DNA from: CAYRSA01 sp964494845
Lineage (GTDB): Bacteria; Patescibacteriota; Saccharimonadia; Saccharimonadales; JAGQNJ01
Assembly: GCA_964494845.1 (NCBI GenBank)
Contig: CAZBSC010000011.1
Span: 1 to 30,534 of the forward strand
DNA: 30,534 bases
Reading direction: 5' to 3'
Shown piece after piece: positions 8,352 to 16,543 of the stretch. The notes beneath the pieces were generated by a model. The model worked only from the letters and a program-made list of their open reading frames with translations, was not told where the DNA came from and did not search any database. Every line of letters starts with the position of its first letter. The first letter of the stretch is position 1. Position numbers and translations under genes: made by a program.

Positions 8352-9044
8352 ATGGATCCAAATCATCCCGGAGAATTGCCCGGGCCACAACAACCACCGC
8401 AACCCCCAGCACAGCCAGCTCCGCAGGTACAGACAGAGCACTTGTTCCCGGCTCCAAATATAGATCCTGCGCATCCTAGTCAATATGACTTTATTACCAA
8501 CCCTGCAAAAACCGCAAAAAAACCTCCGCTCCTGAGCAAAGGCAATCGGTCTGGCCTAATAAAGTTGGTATTGATTGTTCTTGGCGTGTTAGTTTTAATA
8601 ACAGCGGCCGTTAGCATGTTATTCGGTGGTGATAGTAACCGCGAAACACTGTTAACTGTCGCGAGAAAACAAAGCCAGATAATTTCTATTGCCGAGTCTG
8701 GGGCTGATAAAGCTGGGAGCAACCAAGCAAAAGCTTTGGCACTGAGCACACAATTGACTATCACCACTGACCAGTGGGCTCTGATAAATCAGCTGACAAA
8801 AAATGGAGGAAAAGTTAAAGGCAAAGAGTATAAATCTACTCCAAGCAGCCAGGTCACATCAGAACTAGCAACGGCAGAACGAAACGGCCGATTTGACGAA
8901 GTTTTTTCTAATATTATTAAGCAAGAGTTGGCCGAATACCAACGTGATTTGCAAACAGCAAATTCTAGCGTATCTAGTAAATCAGCCAAGCTGCTACTAG
9001 CTAAAGATTACGAAAATGCAGGCTTGCTACTAGATACAAAATAG
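8352..9044 (+). CDS. Single-pass membrane protein with Pro-rich N-terminus, unknown
   Basis: The 230-aa protein has a disordered Pro/Gln-rich cytoplasmic N-terminus (residues 1-60). A Lys/Arg cluster is followed by one transmembrane helix (about 70-92, LIKLVLIVLGVLVLITAAVSML), and then a helical, Ser/Ala/Lys-rich extracytoplasmic domain. Positive charge before the helix predicts N-in, C-out topology. An AGAGG site lies a few nt upstream of the ATG. I know no family; the architecture resembles envelope-associated hypothetical proteins common in Saccharibacteria (inference). Its stop codon directly abuts the stop of the convergent YjbR gene. Confidence 0.75.
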   Translation: MDPNHPGELPGPQQPPQPPAQPAPQVQTEHLFPAPNIDPAHPSQYDFITNPAKTAKKPPLLSKGNRSGLIKLVLIVLGVLVLITAAVSMLFGGDSNRETLLTVARKQSQIISIAESGADKAGSNQAKALALSTQLTITTDQWALINQLTKNGGKVKGKEYKSTPSSQVTSELATAERNGRFDEVFSNIIKQELAEYQRDLQTANSSVSSKSAKLLLAKDYENAGLLLDTK

Positions 9045-9568
9045 TTAAGAAAAATCCGGTGCTTGTACGTCGTTGTTGATAACAAGATTATAGGAGTGAC
9101 GTATTAGGTCTTTTATGCGTTCGTCGCCTAGCTGGCCGGTCAGAAGCATAGTGTTCCAGTGTTTTTTATTGAGGTGGTAGCCTTCCATGATGGATTCGTA
9201 CTTTTCGCGTAATAACTTGGCCAGTCCGGGATCGCACTTCAAACTGAGACTGACCGGGTCTTTGCCCTCTGGTATGAGTGCAAACATTTTACCTTGTCCT
9301 GAGCCTGTCGAAGGGTCCACTACTTTATAGACTGCTACCCCCTCGCCAAACGGATAGTCNNNNNNNNNNNNNNNNNNNNNNNNNNNNNNNNNNNNNNNNN
9401 NNNNNNNNNNNNNNNNNNNNNNNNNNNNNNNNNNNNNNNNNNNNNNNNNNNNNNNNNNNCTGTCGAAGGGTCCACTACTTTATAGACTGCTACCCCCTCG
9501 CCAAACGGATAGTCCAACCGAGCGTTCGGCATACTTAAAATGTATTCTTCAACTTCTTTATGCGTCAT
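9045..9568 (-). CDS. MmcQ/YjbR-family protein, interrupted by a false scaffold gap
   Basis: The N-terminal part (9460-9568) reads MTHKEVEEYILSMPNARLDYPFGEGVAVYKV, and the C-terminal part (9045-9359) reads …GKMFALIPEGKDPVSLSLKCDP…HLNKKHWNTMLL. Together these are the typical YjbR/MmcQ fold, a small alpha/beta protein with a DNA-binding-like (CyaY-like) fold and unknown cellular role. The 100 Ns are flanked by the same 55 bases. Deleting one copy plus the Ns restores one uninterrupted frame of about 122 aa, the expected family length. Within it, nine residues (DPSTGSGQG) separate VYKV from KMFALI, where homologues usually have one or two; they are encoded by a short repeat. The start overlaps the 3' end of orn by 11 nt. 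Confidence 0.8.
9291..9317 (-). repeat. Short repeat inserted in frame in the YjbR gene
   Basis: The stretch, containing ccttgtcctgagcctgtcga on the plus strand, encodes DPSTGSGQG on the minus strand. It sits between two conserved beta-strands of the YjbR fold. From memory, near-identical CTTCGACAGGCTCAGGACAA repeats are dispersed in many environmental genomes and often read through as STGSGQ or DKLRT peptides. Only one copy is present in this window outside the artefactual duplication. Confidence 0.5.
9305..9359. repeat. Left copy of 55-bp duplication at scaffold gap
   Basis: These 55 bases are identical to 9460-9514 on the other side of the N run. They are a duplicated contig end rather than biology. 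Confidence 0.95.
9360..9459. other. Scaffold gap of 100 Ns
   Basis: Exactly 100 Ns, a conventional placeholder size, lie between identical 55-bp contig ends. The true gap length is probably -55, meaning the contigs overlap. Confidence 0.97.
9460..9514. repeat. Right copy of 55-bp duplication at scaffold gap
   Basis: Exact copy of 9305-9359. Fifty-five bases is the size of a common assembly k-mer, which fits two contigs ending at the same graph node. Confidence 0.95.
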
Positions 9569-10121
9569 CGTGATGTTTTTTGAACCAGTCTAGGTAGTAC
9601 TGTAGTTCGGCAATTGATCCCTGAATGTCTTCGAATGCACGGTGGGCCTCTGGTTTTTTAAAATCTATGTCGTATTTGCCCTGCATAAATAATTTCCACG
9701 ATGTGACGTCCAGCATTCTGTAATGAAGTTTTATATCCAGTGATGGCATCCATTGCTTTATGAATAACCGGTCGCTATGAATGGAATTCCCGCCTAGTAC
9801 TGCTGCTTCTTTGCCGAAATGCTCTTCGACGAGCGCAATCAAATCTTGTTCAGCTTGCATCAATGTCTTGCCACTATCCAGATTATTTACAAAGTGGTCT
9901 CTGTTATCAGGATAGCTCTGCCACCAATTATTGGCTTGCATGCGTTTTACTACCAGCTCTTTCGGCTGCTTGATACAGGTTTCGTAAGTGGCTAGGGTTT
10001 TGAAATCAAAATCAGTAATCTCGACGGCAACTTCTAAAATCACGTCTTTTTTAGGATCCAGGCCCGTCATCTCTAGATCCATCCATAGAATCTTGGTCGG
10101 CTTTGCGTTTTTATTCTTCAT
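9558..10121 (-). CDS. orn: Oligoribonuclease
   Basis: This 187-aa DEDDh 3'-5' exoribonuclease degrades 2-5-nt RNA fragments and dinucleotides such as pGpG. The acidic residues are in WMDLEMTGLD (residues about 14-22) and GNSIHSDRLFI, and the His/Asp motif is in HRAFEDIQGSIAELQYYLDW near the C-terminus. Length and motif order match the family. There is no Shine-Dalgarno site; a TATAAT (10132-10137, minus strand) lies 10 nt upstream of the ATG, so the message is probably leaderless. The 3' end overlaps the YjbR start. Confidence 0.95.
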   Translation of the reverse strand: MKNKNAKPTKILWMDLEMTGLDPKKDVILEVAVEITDFDFKTLATYETCIKQPKELVVKRMQANNWWQSYPDNRDHFVNNLDSGKTLMQAEQDLIALVEEHFGKEAAVLGGNSIHSDRLFIKQWMPSLDIKLHYRMLDVTSWKLFMQGKYDIDFKKPEAHRAFEDIQGSIAELQYYLDWFKKHHDDA

Positions 10122-10147
10122 CTTGTTTTAGATTATAGCGTACTATT

Positions 10148-11026
10148 TCAAGCTTGGATGGTTTCATTCTCTAAGGCGATCTTAAGGCGCGCTAGTCTTA
10201 TGGCATCTATTGATGGCACCCTTATGGTTTCTCGAACTCCTGAGCTTACACTATACGTAGTTTGAATCGCCTCTGTCATATCAGCTGGTCCCCAAAAGGC
10301 CACTGCTGGACCCTCCTCCAAGCCTATGTAGCTATCAGTTTTTGGATCAAATTTTGGTATCGGGCCAACTACAAAATCATCTTCTCTAATATGGCCTAGA
10401 AGCTCTAGAACCTCTCTAGGGTGAGCACCGCCAACTCTTGCTAGGTCTTCAACTGTTCTAGGTGGTAGGACATAATCAATGCCACTATCAACACCTGCAA
10501 ATCTCCTCTTAGGAACATATCCTTTCCCGATAAGAATTTTAACAAGTGATAATTTTTCATCCCATGGGACTTGTTCCGGAACTGTATTAGCAGAATATCC
10601 AACATTTGTATCTATGTAGGGTTCTCTTCTCGCCTTCCAATAATTTTCTGATCTTGCATAGATTACAACTTCTGCTGGGTTAGCCGCACCGTCTCCGCCT
10701 GGGGGGCCTACGATTAGCATATCGTCTGCTATCGATTCGCTAGCAAAGGGGGCAGTTATTTTATCCCAGCTCTCTAGGCCTAGCATTGGATTAAGCGCAC
10801 GTCTTCCAATCATGCTAAAGCCCAAGTTATCAAGCAGTGATACGTATAGTTTTTGTAAATTAGGATGGACAAAATGCGGGGTTACGCCTTCACCATAATA
10901 TTGGGAAAGTTGCGTAACGAGCGTACGTATTGCAAATTCCTCAACTACATCCTGAATATCCACCGGTTGGTTTAGACCTGGCTGCACATCTAGCCTGTCT
11001 GTGATGTTAGCACCTAAATCACTCAA
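10148..11026 (-). CDS. Hypothetical protein, 292 aa
   Basis: This is a soluble protein of unrecognised family with no signal peptide or membrane helix. Visible features are a Gly/Pro-rich loop LIVGPPGGDGAANPAEVVIYARSEN (about 104-128) and, near 200-225, a helix-turn-helix-like stretch (VEDLARVGGAHPREVLELLGHI). TTG 11026 is used as start because GGAG lies 9 nt upstream and a strong promoter precedes it; the next in-frame starts would truncate the protein. It lies between orn and the CapA-like gene and has its own promoter. No function is proposed. Confidence 0.7.
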   Translation of the reverse strand: MSDLGANITDRLDVQPGLNQPVDIQDVVEEFAIRTLVTQLSQYYGEGVTPHFVHPNLQKLYVSLLDNLGFSMIGRRALNPMLGLESWDKITAPFASESIADDMLIVGPPGGDGAANPAEVVIYARSENYWKARREPYIDTNVGYSANTVPEQVPWDEKLSLVKILIGKGYVPKRRFAGVDSGIDYVLPPRTVEDLARVGGAHPREVLELLGHIREDDFVVGPIPKFDPKTDSYIGLEEGPAVAFWGPADMTEAIQTTYSVSSGVRETIRVPSIDAIRLARLKIALENETIQA

Positions 11027-11051
11027 AAAATACTACTCCGTTAAAAGAGGT

Positions 11052-11080
11052 ATTGTACAAGTTTTTTATCAGATGGTCAA
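11052..11080 (-). promoter_or_regulatory. Promoter of the 292-aa hypothetical gene
   Basis: On the minus strand TTGACC (11075-11080) is followed by 17 nt and TACAAT (11052-11057). Each hexamer matches the consensus at 5 of 6 positions. The start codon is about 25 nt downstream. Confidence 0.6.
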
Positions 11081-11099
11081 TTATATTTCGTTCAGATTG

Positions 11100-12281
11100 T
11101 TACTGTTGATGCAGCTTTTGAATGGTTTTTGCCCAATTGGTGCGTTCCTCTATAGCCGTTTGCAGACTCGGACTGCCCTTTTTAGTTAATCTACCAGAAT
11201 TATCGCCTGCTACAACACCAAATTTTAACGAATATTCGGATTTTGTCAGACCGTTTGCTGATTGCAGACAATTATCATGAATGCTCGTACATTTCGATGC
11301 CAGATCTAGCCATTTTTGGACATTCTGGTCGTATTTCACTGACATATCGAGTGACACGCTAGCACTTCGCATCCCCTCTGCATCAATCTGGTCAAATATA
11401 AAGTTGCCTGTTGAATAAAAAATTAGTTTGTTTTTGTAGACCTCTGAATTTTGTATCCAGTGCGGGTTATTTGCAATGACAAAATCTGCCCCCGCATCGA
11501 TGACCCTACGAGCTATATCAATTTGCCCAGGCTGAGCAGTCGTATTGTACTCGGTGCCCATATGGACAAACGCAAAAACAGGCATAATTTTGGCATATTG
11601 TTTCACGCGTTCTATCTCTCCCTCCCCAGGTGTTTTGTTGAAATAATGCCAAGCACAAAAGGCTACCGGCATTTGAGATTTTTGAATTTTTTCGTCACTA
11701 GTATTTAGGCGAATAGGCAGAGCAATGACCTCGCATGTGTCATCATCATTTGTAGAGTCATAGTTGCCATAAACTTGTGCCCCTGATGCTATTACGGCTT
11801 TTCTGGTTGCTTCAAAACCATCTTGGCCCTGATCACCGCTGTGATTGTTGGCAAGGTCTATGATATTAAAATATATTGCAGCCTCTTTTAAGTACTCTGG
11901 CCGGCAATTAAATACAAGTTGGTTTACCTGAACATCATATGGAATAACCTTATCTAGCACGGGGCATTCGAGGTCGGCTACCCAGGCGTCGTATTTCTGC
12001 CTATCAAAAGTTTTTAACCCGCTAAATGGGTGGGCGTAATCGTATTCACCATTCGGTTGTAGCGACCATTTTTCAATTGCCCTGCCCCAAAAAATTGTTC
12101 CGTTGAATAGATACTTGCCTTGCACTGATTGGACTTGGTTACGTTTTTCTGGTGGTTTTTGATCCGTCGAAACACGTATTCTTTTATTAAATAAAAATCC
12201 AATTGTAATAAATATGATTATCAATAAAAAAATCGGCACTATCCAAACGTATTTATTTGAGTCAGTATTATGGTTGTTCAT
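11100..12281 (-). CDS. CapA-family membrane-anchored metallophosphatase-like protein
   Basis: The 393-aa protein has one N-terminal transmembrane helix (about 11-31, YVWIVPIFLLIIIFITIGFLF) that anchors an extracytoplasmic domain. The domain carries the CapA/PGA_cap signatures: DLECPV, NNHSGDQG, FVHMGTEYN, NPHWIQ and IFYSTGNFIFDQ. Relatives act in poly-gamma-glutamate capsule synthesis, but many CapA-like proteins have other or unknown roles, and no capB/capC genes are here. The fold is that of calcineurin-like phosphoesterases (family knowledge). Cysteine pairs in the ectodomain might form disulfides, which fits the adjacent MsrB. The ATG overlaps the msrB stop as ATGA, showing translational coupling. 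Confidence 0.85.
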   Translation of the reverse strand: MNNHNTDSNKYVWIVPIFLLIIIFITIGFLFNKRIRVSTDQKPPEKRNQVQSVQGKYLFNGTIFWGRAIEKWSLQPNGEYDYAHPFSGLKTFDRQKYDAWVADLECPVLDKVIPYDVQVNQLVFNCRPEYLKEAAIYFNIIDLANNHSGDQGQDGFEATRKAVIASGAQVYGNYDSTNDDDTCEVIALPIRLNTSDEKIQKSQMPVAFCAWHYFNKTPGEGEIERVKQYAKIMPVFAFVHMGTEYNTTAQPGQIDIARRVIDAGADFVIANNPHWIQNSEVYKNKLIFYSTGNFIFDQIDAEGMRSASVSLDMSVKYDQNVQKWLDLASKCTSIHDNCLQSANGLTKSEYSLKFGVVAGDNSGRLTKKGSPSLQTAIEERTNWAKTIQKLHQQ

Positions 12282-12682
12282 TTAGTATTTTCAGTTGGCT
12301 TAAAATCTAGAGCACAAGAGTTTATGCAGTAATGTTCTTTTGTCTCACTGGGACCATCGTCAAATAAATGCCCAAGGTGGCTGCCACATTTTGCGCAAGT
12401 TACCTCTGTTCGATGCATACCATGTGAGTTATCTTCAACCAGTTTGATATTTTCGCTATCTGTCACACCAGAAAAACTCGGCCAGCCCGCGTTCGGATAA
12501 TATTCAGGCAATTCAAATTTGTGTTCACTGCCAAAAAGCTCCGTACCACAAGCAGCACATTTGTACTTTCCTGATTTCTTATTCTTTAGTAATATGCCAG
12601 AATATGGGGCCTCTTCCCCTTTCTGCCTCATAACAGCATACTGCTCTGGCGTTAGTCTTTTCTTGAAGTCGCTATCTTTCAT
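12278..12682 (-). CDS. msrB: Peptide-methionine (R)-S-oxide reductase
   Basis: The 134-aa enzyme reduces methionine-R-sulfoxide in proteins. It has both zinc CxxC pairs (CAACG and CAKCG), the GWPSFSG motif, RTEVTCAKCGSHLGHLFDDGP, and the catalytic cysteine in HYCINSCALDF, with an extra cysteine three residues after the catalytic segment. Cysteine (not selenocysteine) is encoded. No signal peptide is present, so it is cytosolic. It overlaps capA by 4 nt and lies 31 nt after mscL. It probably contributes to oxidative repair in an otherwise reduced genome. Confidence 0.96.
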   Translation of the reverse strand: MKDSDFKKRLTPEQYAVMRQKGEEAPYSGILLKNKKSGKYKCAACGTELFGSEHKFELPEYYPNAGWPSFSGVTDSENIKLVEDNSHGMHRTEVTCAKCGSHLGHLFDDGPSETKEHYCINSCALDFKPTENTK

Positions 12683-12713
12683 ATTTTTTGAGACCCAAAG
12701 AGAAGAACAGAAA

Positions 12714-13094
12714 CTAGTCTTTCTTTTTCTCTAGCTTGTCTAATCGTAACCATCTATATGCCAAATATATTAATGCTGCAGTAATTACGAAATTGATGAA
12801 TATAAACAGAAAAGATCCCCACGCAAAGTTCGCAGTCTTGCCGTTTATAGTCAGAGTAAATTGCTTGACGTTGAGTTCGTCACCACTGCCGATAAAAATC
12901 AGAAACGGGCTAATAAAACTGCGAGTGAATTGGTCGACCAAAACTTTTGCCTGTGTACCGATGACAAAACCTATCGCCAGACCGACTACCCCTTGCGTCC
13001 TAATGAACTCTACAAAACCACCAAACTCTTGTTTTGTTTTGGCCTTAGCCGTCGAAAGCTTAGGCTTTTTTTTAGATTTGGTATCTGCTGACAT
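12714..13094 (-). CDS. mscL: Large-conductance mechanosensitive channel, MscL family
   Basis: The 126-aa protein has a Lys-rich N-terminal extension of about 22 residues, then FVEFIRTQGVVGLAIGFVIGTQAKVLVDQF (TM1 and pore-lining helix). A periplasmic loop, FISPFLIFIGSGDELNVKQFTLTING, leads to TM2 (about 88-112) and a short charged cytoplasmic helix (DKLEKKKD). It acts as an osmotic safety valve in the inner membrane. The motif around FISPFL matches the family's xxxPPL position. It is 9 nt downstream of the DUF1761 gene. Confidence 0.9.
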   Translation of the reverse strand: MSADTKSKKKPKLSTAKAKTKQEFGGFVEFIRTQGVVGLAIGFVIGTQAKVLVDQFTRSFISPFLIFIGSGDELNVKQFTLTINGKTANFAWGSFLFIFINFVITAALIYLAYRWLRLDKLEKKKD

Positions 13095-13103
13095 TAATCT
13101 TGC

Positions 13104-13529
13104 CTAGCTCCACACCGCTAAAATTGCGCCCACAAGCCCTAAAGCTACTACATCAGCACCTGTTGTTATAACGTTATAGCTGAGAGGCCTTAGCTCGAAC
13201 TGCGCCTGCATGATTTTATTCGTCGCTAATAATGATACAGCAACCATAACCCCAAATGATGCTCCTTGCCAAACTGATGTCAGGGCCAAAACCTGAACAA
13301 GAACACCGATAGCAACTGCTGAAACAAAAGTGCCCACAAGTGTCAAAACTATTGGACGAACCATGTCGGCGTTTTTTGTATCTTTTTCTGTTAAGCCAAT
13401 GGCTTTCATCCACGGCTTACCGAATAAACCAGGCGTATACCAGACTGCGCCGACTGCAAAAGCCGCCAGCGTGGCCACAACTACTGCAATCCAATTTAGG
13501 TTACTAATATTATCTAAAAGCACTTCCAT
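13104..13529 (-). CDS. DUF1761 family membrane protein
   Basis: This 141-aa protein has four predicted transmembrane helices. The N-terminus NWIAVVVATLAAFAVGAVWYTPGLFGKPWM is the DUF1761 signature. Biochemical role is unknown for the family. An AAGGGGG ribosome site lies 7 nt before the ATG. It is followed closely by mscL. Confidence 0.85.
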   Translation of the reverse strand: MEVLLDNISNLNWIAVVVATLAAFAVGAVWYTPGLFGKPWMKAIGLTEKDTKNADMVRPIVLTLVGTFVSAVAIGVLVQVLALTSVWQGASFGVMVAVSLLATNKIMQAQFELRPLSYNVITTGADVVALGLVGAILAVWS

Positions 13530-13571
13530 GACATATCCCCCTTGTTTTATATGTTTTTAATTATAACTGAC

Positions 13572-14762
13572 CTAGGCAAGCTTTTGCAGGGCATGTGCAA
13601 TCGCTGCTTCTTTTAGACTCAAGTCTATTTGTTCTGATATAGACTGGACTGACTTCACCGCTGACTCCATATATTCTTTTAACTCGGCATTGACCTTATC
13701 CTCCGACCAATGTTCGCCTTTGAGATTCTGTTGCCATTCTAGATAGCTCACTATTACACCACCAGCGTTGGCTATAATATCTGGAATTATTATTTTATGA
13801 TGATTGTTCAAATAGGCCTCGGCCTCGTGGTTTATTGGTCCATTTGCCAGTTCTAGCAAAACTTCTGCGGCTATTATCTGGACGTTGTCAATCGTCACAG
13901 CGTTATCTAGAGCAGCCAAAACTAGGACATCGACATCTGCTGAGAAAATCTTATCGGGGGTGCTAACTTTGGCTAATTTGTAGTCCTTGAACCGATTATT
14001 TGATTGTTTAAAAGAAACCAAATCCAAAATATCCAGGCCATTATCATCAGTCAAGGTTGCCCCCGAGTCGCTAACCGCTACAATCTTCCAATCCGGATAA
14101 TTTTCTTTCGCAACTGTTGCAAAAAAAGCGCCCACATTGCCGAACCCCTGCAGGGCTACTTTCTTGGGCTGATTATCGTTGCGATATTTTAGATATTCGG
14201 CCAGTGCTATTACGCCGCCACGGCCTGTGGCTGCCTCACGACCCTGGCTACCACCGTGTTTTATAGACTTTCCTGTAAAACTTGCCTGGTTTGTATCTCC
14301 AGTCAGGTCCTGGTACTCATCAACCATCCAGTCAATAATCTGCGCGTTAGTGTTTACATCAGGGGCCGGTATGTCTTTATCTGGGCCAATGTGCGGTTGC
14401 ATGTGCCTGACGTATTCTCGGGATATTTCTTCCAGATCTGCTTCAGATATGGTCTTTGGGTCAATTGCTATCCCTCCCTTGCCACCGCCAAGGGGTAATC
14501 CAACGGCAGCCGTCTTGAACGACATCAAAGTCGCCAGTGCTAGTGCTTCATCTCGCGTCACCTTGGGATGAAACCTCAAGCCACCTTTATACGGGCCTAG
14601 TTTGTTGCTGTGCTGGGCGCGATATGCCTTGTAGGTTTGACCGTTTGAAAACAAGTTAAATTCGTGCAATGCATTCGGTTTTAACAGTTTTTCTACATCT
14701 ACTTCTGGTATATCTATCTTTTTAGCCACTCGTCGGATTAATTCGTGTGTTGTTTGTAGCAT
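13572..14762 (-). CDS. gdhA: Glu/Leu/Phe/Val dehydrogenase (glutamate dehydrogenase type)
   Basis: The 396-aa enzyme performs reversible NAD(P)-dependent oxidative deamination, interconverting glutamate and 2-oxoglutarate. Substrate-site elements are GPYKGGLRFHP (Lys59), the catalytic-lysine motif LPLGGGKGG (Lys95) and the catalytic Asp in DIPAPDVNT (Asp135). The C-terminal Rossmann domain starts with GFGNVGAF (206-213). Length is slightly short for the family (about 410-450). It provides a link between nitrogen and carbon metabolism in a cell that probably scavenges amino acids. An AAGGAAAAG site lies upstream; the gene follows argS by 25 nt. Confidence 0.93.
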   Translation of the reverse strand: MLQTTHELIRRVAKKIDIPEVDVEKLLKPNALHEFNLFSNGQTYKAYRAQHSNKLGPYKGGLRFHPKVTRDEALALATLMSFKTAAVGLPLGGGKGGIAIDPKTISEADLEEISREYVRHMQPHIGPDKDIPAPDVNTNAQIIDWMVDEYQDLTGDTNQASFTGKSIKHGGSQGREAATGRGGVIALAEYLKYRNDNQPKKVALQGFGNVGAFFATVAKENYPDWKIVAVSDSGATLTDDNGLDILDLVSFKQSNNRFKDYKLAKVSTPDKIFSADVDVLVLAALDNAVTIDNVQIIAAEVLLELANGPINHEAEAYLNNHHKIIIPDIIANAGGVIVSYLEWQQNLKGEHWSEDKVNAELKEYMESAVKSVQSISEQIDLSLKEAAIAHALQKLA

Positions 14763-14787
14763 TTAAGAGTCTTTTCCTTTCTCACTG

Positions 14788-16455
14788 TTACATTTTTTCC
14801 GGAGCAGAAATATTTAATAGACTCAAACCATCTTTCAGTACATCTACGTAACGCCTGACAAGACTAGCCCTGATGCCCTCTCTACTGTCGCCGATGACTC
14901 GATTTTTTTCGTAGAAACGGTTAAATTCCTGGGCTAATTCGTACAAGTAATTGGCAATGTGATGTGGCATAAGGTCATCTGTTGCCGCGGCGACTACCTC
15001 TGGATATTCGCTGAGTTTTCGAGCCAAAGTTCGTTCGCCTGGTTCAAAATTGTGTTCAGTTGATTCAACGTTTTTAACTTTTGCTAAAACAGAGCAAGCT
15101 CGTGCGTGAGAGTACTGTAAATATGGTCCACTGTTGCCCTGCAGACTAACCGATTCCTCGGGGTCATAAACAACGTCAGGCCCCAATCGTTGCTTCAAAA
15201 AGGCAAATTTAACGGCCGCGAGAACTGTGTCTTCGTTACTAGAGCCAATTATTTTTTTGCTTGCTTCTCTGGCAGTCTCTAGTATATCCGCAGCTTTTAC
15301 TATATTGCCTTTACGCGAGCTCATTTTTACCCCGCCCTTCAGCTTCACCTGGCCGTGGGTGAAATGTTTTGTTCTTTCTGCGATTTCAGGTCGAAATTGT
15401 TCGAGACTTTTTAACACTACCTTCATGTACTCTGTTATGTCATTTCCGGTAATAATTATTGTTTGGTCGAAATGGTAATCCTCCCATTTTACAATTGCTA
15501 GCCCGATATCTTTAGCTTCATAAGTTGGCAGTCCTTCGCTATTAATAAATACCCGGGTATGCAGTCCGTACGGCTCGCCACGAAAAACTATAGCCCCATC
15601 ACTTTCCTCGTAAATACCTTTTTTTAGTTGTTCTTTGACCGTTTTTAAGCCAACGGGCGCCGTTATACTCTCAGGGTAGTATTTTTCAAAACCGCTACCG
15701 ATAGATGCATAAAACTGTTCAAAATAGTCGTAGCTCCATTGCCGTGTTGTCCAATAAATTTTTGCAAACGGGGAGTCGTGGTCATCGTCATTGTGTATTT
15801 TATAAACCCGTTTGTTCAGAGATAATACCTCGGATTTTACTTGTGGGTCATCCTCAAAAGCATTATTCCCATCAACATAACATTTTGCCAGCCAATTAGA
15901 CCGGTCATCTTCTGGGATATCCGTCAGTTTTTCGGGTTTCTCACCTCCCAGTTCCTTCAAAATTGCCCACATAGTTATTGCTACGTGACGCCCAACATCA
16001 CCGCCAAAATTAACATCATGCACTTCTCCGCCTGCACGACCAACCAAACGAGATATACTATCCCCGAAAACTGTTTGGTACAGATGACCGGCATGCAGCA
16101 CTTTGAATGGATTTGGATCTGAGTATTCGACGACTACAACTTTACCCTTGTAGATATTAGGGCTACTTGCAGTTACCTCTTGAACGGCTTTACCCAGATA
16201 TTCGTCAGTCAAAGTAATATTAATAAATCCTGCGCCGGCAATTTCTACTTTTTTAATGACAGCGTTTTTTTCTAGCTCTGCGGCAATTTTTTCAGCTATT
16301 TCTCTAGGATTTTTTGATAATTTTTTACTAAGCTGCAAAGCAATATTAGAGGCATAGTCACCAAATTTTTCCTCCGGCCTATCTAATGGAGACTCACAAT
16401 TAATCCCAAAAGCTTTCTTTACTGCTAATTCAACTAGCTCTTTGACCTCTTGCAT
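14788..16455 (-). CDS. argS: Arginyl-tRNA synthetase
   Basis: This is a class I synthetase of 555 aa. It has an N-terminal Add-1-like tRNA-binding domain (1-90), the HIGH-type motif HAGHL at 121-125 preceded by SDPNPFKVL, and KMSSRKGN at 377-384 as the KMSKS loop. A C-terminal anticodon-binding DALR domain contains QGNSGPYLQYSHARACSVL and …VIGDSREGIRASLVRRYVDVLKDGLSLLNI. It charges tRNA-Arg. The promoter TTGGAG-17-TATACT puts the -10 only 10 nt before the ATG, and no Shine-Dalgarno sequence is seen. Confidence 0.97.
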   Translation of the reverse strand: MQEVKELVELAVKKAFGINCESPLDRPEEKFGDYASNIALQLSKKLSKNPREIAEKIAAELEKNAVIKKVEIAGAGFINITLTDEYLGKAVQEVTASSPNIYKGKVVVVEYSDPNPFKVLHAGHLYQTVFGDSISRLVGRAGGEVHDVNFGGDVGRHVAITMWAILKELGGEKPEKLTDIPEDDRSNWLAKCYVDGNNAFEDDPQVKSEVLSLNKRVYKIHNDDDHDSPFAKIYWTTRQWSYDYFEQFYASIGSGFEKYYPESITAPVGLKTVKEQLKKGIYEESDGAIVFRGEPYGLHTRVFINSEGLPTYEAKDIGLAIVKWEDYHFDQTIIITGNDITEYMKVVLKSLEQFRPEIAERTKHFTHGQVKLKGGVKMSSRKGNIVKAADILETAREASKKIIGSSNEDTVLAAVKFAFLKQRLGPDVVYDPEESVSLQGNSGPYLQYSHARACSVLAKVKNVESTEHNFEPGERTLARKLSEYPEVVAAATDDLMPHHIANYLYELAQEFNRFYEKNRVIGDSREGIRASLVRRYVDVLKDGLSLLNISAPEKM

Positions 16456-16465
16456 AACAGATGTA

Positions 16466-16494
16466 AGTATATATGACTTCTAGGACCGCTCCAA
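16466..16494 (-). promoter_or_regulatory. argS promoter (leaderless)
   Basis: On the minus strand TTGGAG (16489-16494), 17 nt, then TATACT (16466-16471). The ATG begins 10 nt after the -10. Confidence 0.5.
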
Positions 16495-16543
16495 TACGAA
16501 AACCTTTCCTTTCACTAACATCTACTCGGACAATTGTGTTATT

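Noticed and set aside
9335..9538. Plus- and minus-strand ORFs running through the N gap
   Set aside because: They are produced by reading Ns and the duplicated contig end; the real frame is the collapsed YjbR gene.
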